A stretch of 49,768 nucleotides of DNA, from the IMG/VR virus record IMGVR_UViG_3300010885_031374, positions 1 through 49,768 of that record. One strand, written 5' to 3'. The DNA is from a virus. Of this stretch, positions 46,658 to 49,768 are shown piece by piece. Under the pieces are notes generated by a model, which worked only from the letters and a program-made list of their open reading frames with translations, had not been told where the DNA came from and ran no database searches. Numbering within the stretch: position 1 is the first letter of the stretch; every line of letters starts with the position of its first letter. Made by a program: the position numbers and the translations under genes.

Positions 46658-46859
46658 GACGATGCCCGTTCGCCGTATCGAGGTCGCACACCGGCACCGA
46701 TCCCTCGAACGCCCATCGGCATTCTTGCTGGTCATCGAGCCTGGGTGTCAGTGTACCGGCGCGGATTTTCTGCTCGCGCAATGCGGCGTGGGCTATTTCG
46801 TAATTGCGGCGGCTGTCGTTGTCGAGCCAATTCGGGTCAATTGCATCGTGGTCACGCAT
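46650..46859 (-). CDS. Hypothetical protein, first gene of the leftward early block
   Basis: A 69-residue protein from MRDHDAIDPNWLDNDSRR; 12 additional residues upstream have no support. NYEIAHAALREQKIRAG and DDQQECRWAFEG are visible. It overlaps the next gene by eight bases. No family named. Confidence 0.55.
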   Translation of the reverse strand: MRDHDAIDPNWLDNDSRRNYEIAHAALREQKIRAGTLTPRLDDQQECRWAFEGSVPVCDLDTANGHRHG

Positions 46860-47013
46860 CTGTGCTACCCCCTCCCGTAAACGTCTGGACGCCAACTAAC
46901 CACGGCCATTTTACCCCGTCAACAGGTGCGCGCAAAAATAATTTTTACGAAATGGCTTTACAACCAAAAACGCGAGGAATAATGTCTTGGGAGCAACAAG
47001 AGGAGAACCTAAC
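46860..47013. promoter_or_regulatory. Divergent early promoter region
   Basis: The only long divergent gap between the leftward and rightward blocks. Rightward: TTTACA at 46957-46962, a 17-bp spacer and TAATGT at 46980-46985, followed by GAGGAG before the ATG at 47014. Leftward: TAAAAT on the minus strand (plus 46908-46913), with a poor -35. The centre is AT-rich (46933-46946). Matches are moderate, so one or both may need a phage factor. Confidence 0.5.
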
Positions 47014-47391
47014 ATGACAACCGCATTCGAACGCGCCCTTGCACAAATGACTGCCGCTTCCGCCGCCATCCCAGCTATGCGGCGCCGGGCTCTGGCCCGC
47101 GAAATCCGCCGCGAGGCTAGCGCCCTTCGCCTCAAGCCAATTGCGAGCATTGCGCGCTATCTCGGAAACTCCCCGCCGATCAGCACAGGGCGCTGCCTTG
47201 AGCGGGCCGAGCTGCTTTATAACGCACAGACGACGCTGAAGGCCGAGGGCAGCTTCGCGTATGATTTCAACCGCCTAGTGTCGATGGGCGGGATTGTGGT
47301 GGAGCTTCGCCGCCGGATGCGGGTTGCGATGGCACAGGAAGAGGCCCGCGAGCTTGAGGACGCCGGTTCACAGTTTGGGATGGGAGCTTGA
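47014..47391 (+). CDS. Hypothetical protein, first gene of the rightward block
   Basis: A 125-residue protein from MTTAFERALAQMTAASAA. Highly helical, with IPAMRRRALAREIRREASA, SIARYLGNSPPIS and a long C-terminal helix (VELRRRMRVAMAQEEARE). The ATG is chosen for the SD GAGGAG. No family named. Confidence 0.65.
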   Translation: MTTAFERALAQMTAASAAIPAMRRRALAREIRREASALRLKPIASIARYLGNSPPISTGRCLERAELLYNAQTTLKAEGSFAYDFNRLVSMGGIVVELRRRMRVAMAQEEARELEDAGSQFGMGA

Positions 47392-47393
47392 CC

Positions 47394-47723
47394 ATGGCTA
47401 AGAAATTCACATCAGGCGTCGCCTTCCTTGATTATAGCAGTGACGATGACGAGACCGAAATTGATCTCATTATCACCTACACATGCACCCCGGCACAGGC
47501 GGCTAGAGGGCCGTCATACGCCAGCGGCGGGGAGCCGGCCGAGCCTGCTGAGTTGGAAATCCTCGATGTTACCTATGAGGGCGGCAGGGCGGTCTCGCCG
47601 GAGCTATATCAAAAGATCGTGGACGATCACGATATTTACTATTTTTTGGGCAAGGATTGCGATTGGGGCGTTCCGTACCGCGACCCGGACGCCGCTAGAG
47701 ACGCCATGAGGGATAGGGGCTAA
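47394..47723 (+). CDS. Acidic hypothetical protein
   Basis: A 109-residue protein from ATG 47394 with GGGAG eight bases upstream; the TTG at 47388 is not needed. SGVAFLDYSSDDDETEID followed by LIITYTCTPAQAARGPSYAS has strand character, and ISYFLG-like YYFLGKDCDWGVPYRDPDA ends it. Proteins with such strands and acidic ends are common in the recombination operons of these phages. No family named. Confidence 0.6.
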   Translation: MAKKFTSGVAFLDYSSDDDETEIDLIITYTCTPAQAARGPSYASGGEPAEPAELEILDVTYEGGRAVSPELYQKIVDDHDIYYFLGKDCDWGVPYRDPDAARDAMRDRG

Positions 47724-47726
47724 GCC

Positions 47727-47849
47727 ATGAGCGACAAAATACTCGGCCTTCTGGTCGTCTCCGCCCTCGGCGCCATGCTTGCTGTGTCGCTGGGGGTTCT
47801 GGTGCTGTATCGGATCGACGCGGCTATTCTGGCGATGACGGGAGGGTGA
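47727..47849 (+). CDS. 40-residue single-helix membrane protein
   Basis: A short frame starting at ATG 47727, three bases after the upstream stop, and ending one base before the next start. The product has one strong membrane helix (LLVVSALGAMLAVSLGVLVL) with charged flanks. Tight packing between neighbouring genes supports it. Function unknown. Confidence 0.6.
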   Translation: MSDKILGLLVVSALGAMLAVSLGVLVLYRIDAAILAMTGG

Positions 47850-47850
47850 C

Positions 47851-48039
47851 ATGGATACGCTAATCCAGCAATCGCGCAGCCGACCGGGGTTTGAGGTCGC
47901 GTATCTCATCGGATCGCTGGCGGAATTAATCGCATGGCAGGAGAGCGAGGAATCGCTCGGCTATGAAACAGCGTGGAATTTGGCTCCGCTAGGTGGCGGG
48001 CAATACTGGGCATCGCTTTACGCAAGGAGAAAAACATGA
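47851..48039 (+). CDS. Small hypothetical protein
   Basis: A 62-residue protein with SD GGGAGGG and an ATGA overlap to the next gene. EVAYLIGSLAELIAWQESEE and ETAWNLAPLGGGQYWASLY are its main segments. No family named. Confidence 0.6.
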   Translation: MDTLIQQSRSRPGFEVAYLIGSLAELIAWQESEESLGYETAWNLAPLGGGQYWASLYARRKT

Positions 48040-48530
48040 ACATTCCAATGCTTGTCGCAGAATGGCAGCGCATCCGTGAGGCCATCCTAATAACCTGTCC
48101 CGACATCGACGCCGAGACGCTAACTGACACCTTGGATGGCGAAGCCGCCGCCTTAGACGCGGTTGCCTACCTGATCCGCCAAGCCCGCGAAGATGACGCC
48201 CAAGCTGATGCCGTAGCCTCCATGATAGCCGACATGCGGGTTCGCATGGCTCGCCATGAGCATCGCTCCGACACGCGTCGCAAGGCTGCGCTGGCGCTCA
48301 TGCGGGCGATTGGCGTTCGGAAGATTGACCGGCCCGACATTTCAGCCAGCGTGAGAAAAAACGCCGCGAAGCTCGAAATACCGCTTGAAAGCGCCGTTCC
48401 ATCGGAATACTGTGAAGTGATAACGAAGCCGGATCGGAGCAAGATCAAAGCGGCTTTGGAGAACGGCTTAGAGGCCAATTGGGCGGCCTTAGCAGAGCCG
48501 ACCGAAAGCCTAACGGTGAGGACAAAATGA
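48036..48530 (+). CDS. Siphovirus Gp157-like protein
   Basis: A 164-residue protein from MNIPMLVAEWQRIREAI, starting with an ATGA overlap. The helical N-terminal half (DTLDGEAAALDAVAYLIRQA, MIADMRVRMARHEHRSD, ALALMRAIGVRKI) and the end (IPLESAVPSEYCEVI, PDRSKIKAALENG, SLTVRTK) match the Gp157 family, seen in phage recombination operons and tied to phage resistance in Streptococcus thermophilus. Its exact activity is unproven. Translation is coupled to the next gene. Confidence 0.85.
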   Translation: MNIPMLVAEWQRIREAILITCPDIDAETLTDTLDGEAAALDAVAYLIRQAREDDAQADAVASMIADMRVRMARHEHRSDTRRKAALALMRAIGVRKIDRPDISASVRKNAAKLEIPLESAVPSEYCEVITKPDRSKIKAALENGLEANWAALAEPTESLTVRTK

Positions 48531-49219
48531 CCGACAATCCAAATATCGCACTATGGGACGCCGTGCAGCGGACCGACCCACATCACGTCAAGCCGATAAC
48601 CGGCAAGGCGTACAAGGGATCGTCTCCCAAGCCTCACTACCTGGTCCACAAGGCAACCGAGACATTCGGCCCATGCGGGATAGGATGGGGGTTCACCATT
48701 GAAAGCGAGCGGATCGAGGAAGGCGCGGGCGGCGCGAGGATGAGCTTGGCCCGTGTCCGCGTGTGGTACAAGTGGAACGGTGAGCGGGGCGAGGTTGAGC
48801 ATATCGGCGGAACGCTGTTCTCTGGCCAACGCTCGGACGGTAAGGCGTTCACCGACGAGGACGCCCCCAAGAAATCCGTCACCGACGCCTTGGTTAAGGC
48901 CCTCTCAATGATCGGTTTCGCTGGCGACATCTTCATGGGCCGGTATGACGATAGCAAATACGTCGATGAGTTGCGCGACGAATTCAGGGAGCCGACCCCT
49001 AAGCCGGAAATCCCGCCTTATGTGGTGGCGTCTCAGGCATTGCAGGACGACATAGGTAGGACCGAGAGCGACAGTGAGATGGACGACGTAGTTAAGGCGG
49101 CGTCATTTAAGACGGTCCTCGATGGTCTGCCGGCCAAGGAGCGGGCAAGGGTGGCGGATGTGGCTAAGCGTCAGCGAGCGAGGTTTAGCAAGATAACCGA
49201 CACAACGGCGGCTGGGTAA
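48527..49219 (+). CDS. Rad52/Erf-like single-strand annealing protein candidate
   Basis: A 230-residue protein from MTDNPNIALWDAVQRTDP. HYLVHKATETFGPCGIGWGF, FSGQRSDGKAFTDEDAPKKS and TDALVKALSMIGFAGDIFMG, then a short charged tail, match a phage family often placed in the Rad52/Erf recombinase group. The C-terminal half is low in conserved residues, as in those proteins. It lies between Gp157 and NinB in a recombination operon, which supports an annealing role. The assignment is by family memory and context. Confidence 0.6.
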   Translation: MTDNPNIALWDAVQRTDPHHVKPITGKAYKGSSPKPHYLVHKATETFGPCGIGWGFTIESERIEEGAGGARMSLARVRVWYKWNGERGEVEHIGGTLFSGQRSDGKAFTDEDAPKKSVTDALVKALSMIGFAGDIFMGRYDDSKYVDELRDEFREPTPKPEIPPYVVASQALQDDIGRTESDSEMDDVVKAASFKTVLDGLPAKERARVADVAKRQRARFSKITDTTAAG

Positions 49220-49611
49220 TGTCCCGCGCCGCCATCATCATCAAGTCCGAGGACGATCGACGAAAGGCCGATGGCTGGCTACAATCGGCCGCCCTTGGGA
49301 CGCGGGTTGAGTTTCGGGCGACGAAGCGGACAATTCCACAGAACTCGAAACTTTGGACATGCTTGACGGACATATCCGAACAGGTCGAGTGGTATGGGCA
49401 ATATCTCGCCCCCGGCGACTGGAAAGACATATTCACGGCCAGCCTACGCCAAGCCCGCGTTGTGCCAGGCATTGATCCCGGGAGCTTTGTGCTGTTGGGA
49501 TTGCATACGTCGGAGATGGATAAAGAGGAACTGGCCATGCTGATCGAATTGATTTACGCCTTCGGGACGGAGCGAGGCGTCATTTTCCACGACGCAATGG
49601 AGGCGCGATAA
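49219..49611 (+). CDS. ninB: NinB family recombination protein
   Basis: A 130-residue protein starting with an overlap on the previous stop. SEDDRRKADGWLQSA, then FRATKRTIPQNSKLWTCLTD and GDWKDIFTASLRQARVVPG, then EMDKEELAMLIELIYAFG match lambda NinB (Orf), which binds single-stranded DNA and loads recombinases onto SSB-coated DNA. Length is close to lambda NinB. It overlaps the last gene of the window as TAATG. Confidence 0.92.
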   Translation: MSRAAIIIKSEDDRRKADGWLQSAALGTRVEFRATKRTIPQNSKLWTCLTDISEQVEWYGQYLAPGDWKDIFTASLRQARVVPGIDPGSFVLLGLHTSEMDKEELAMLIELIYAFGTERGVIFHDAMEAR

Positions 49612-49768
49612 TGGCTCAGCGCATCGTCCGCCCCGCAACGGCGTTCTCGCTCACAAGCTCCTCGAAGAAGCGCCCTCGCGAGCATAGGGAGGACCATCTG
49701 GTGTTTATCCGCTCCCTGCCCTGCCTTATCACCGGCAAGCGCCCGGTGGATGCAGCGCATATCCGCTA
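49611..49768 (+). CDS. HNH-like recombination nuclease, 5' part (continues at position 2)
   Basis: The first 52 codons of the nuclease whose remainder is at 2-358. It starts at ATG 49611, sharing one base with the NinB stop. The N terminus (MAQRIVRPATAFSLTSSSKK) is basic. The window ends inside the gene because the circle was opened here. The last 123 bases repeat the beginning of the window. Confidence 0.8.
   Translation, partial: MAQRIVRPATAFSLTSSSKKRPREHREDHLVFIRSLPCLITGKRPVDAAHIR
49646..49768. repeat. Terminal direct repeat, right copy
   Basis: Identical to bases 1-123. See the left copy for its meaning: the genome is a circle or circularly permuted molecule of about 49,645 bp. Confidence 0.95.

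Noticed and set aside
1-49768. tRNA genes
   Set aside because: No cloverleaf with a TTCRANNC arm and acceptor pairing was recognised by eye; a tRNAscan-type search would be needed to exclude them fully.

Overview
This window reads as one complete, circularly permuted genome of a tailed double-stranded DNA phage. Its last 123 bases (49646-49768) are identical to its first 123, and one reading frame runs across that joint, so the unit is about 49,645 bp. The virion genes (a large portal, a gp4-like adaptor, a gp10-like propeller, ejection-type internal proteins, no tape measure and no long-tail genes) point to a short-tailed, podovirus-like particle. An alphaproteobacterial host is inferred from a GcrA-type regulator, a holin of the gene-transfer-agent 3TM type, a DUF5681 protein beside the terminase and a COG5526-type endolysin. 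No integrase or convincing lysogeny repressor was seen, so lifestyle is open.

Layout. (1) A leftward late block, about 38.5 kb down to 1.5 kb. In transcription order it holds the DUF5681/TerS candidate, TerL, a sigma region 4-like protein, the portal, fibre-like and small structural proteins, scaffold, major capsid and decoration protein. A DUF115-FkbM fusion with a glycosyltransferase follows, then adaptor proteins and a polyvalent metallopeptidase/ART-like protein. After these come the internal virion proteins (S74-like, peptidoglycan binding, GH24 lysozyme), tail fibre, cupin, endolysin, RlpA-like protein, holins, a membrane-anchored serine protease, a metallophosphoesterase and DUF3310. 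Intrinsic terminators lie at about 26.26, 9.34 and 1.39 kb. (2) A leftward replication/regulation block, 46.9 to 40.4 kb: small DNA-binding proteins, VRR-NUC nuclease, GcrA-like regulator, cytosine-5 methyltransferase, a DUF1376 initiator-like gene containing iterons, and SSB. (3) A rightward recombination block from 47.0 kb through the joint to 1.5 kb: Gp157-like, a Rad52/Erf-like candidate, NinB, an HNH-like nuclease and small proteins. (4) A small regulatory patch at 38.7-40.7 kb with two palindromic operator-like sites.

Three HNH endonuclease genes lie on the plus strand inside the leftward late block. Two are tandem paralogues whose promoters place the start codon 5-6 nt after the -10 box, which predicts leaderless messages. 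Other notable features are the enzyme pair next to the capsid genes that could modify virion or host glycans, the polyvalent protein with a zincin motif, the GcrA-like protein beside a DNA methyltransferase, a frameshifted small structural gene, and several genes of 15-59 residues identified from overlapping start/stop codons.

All product calls come from reading motifs and family resemblance by eye; no database search was run.
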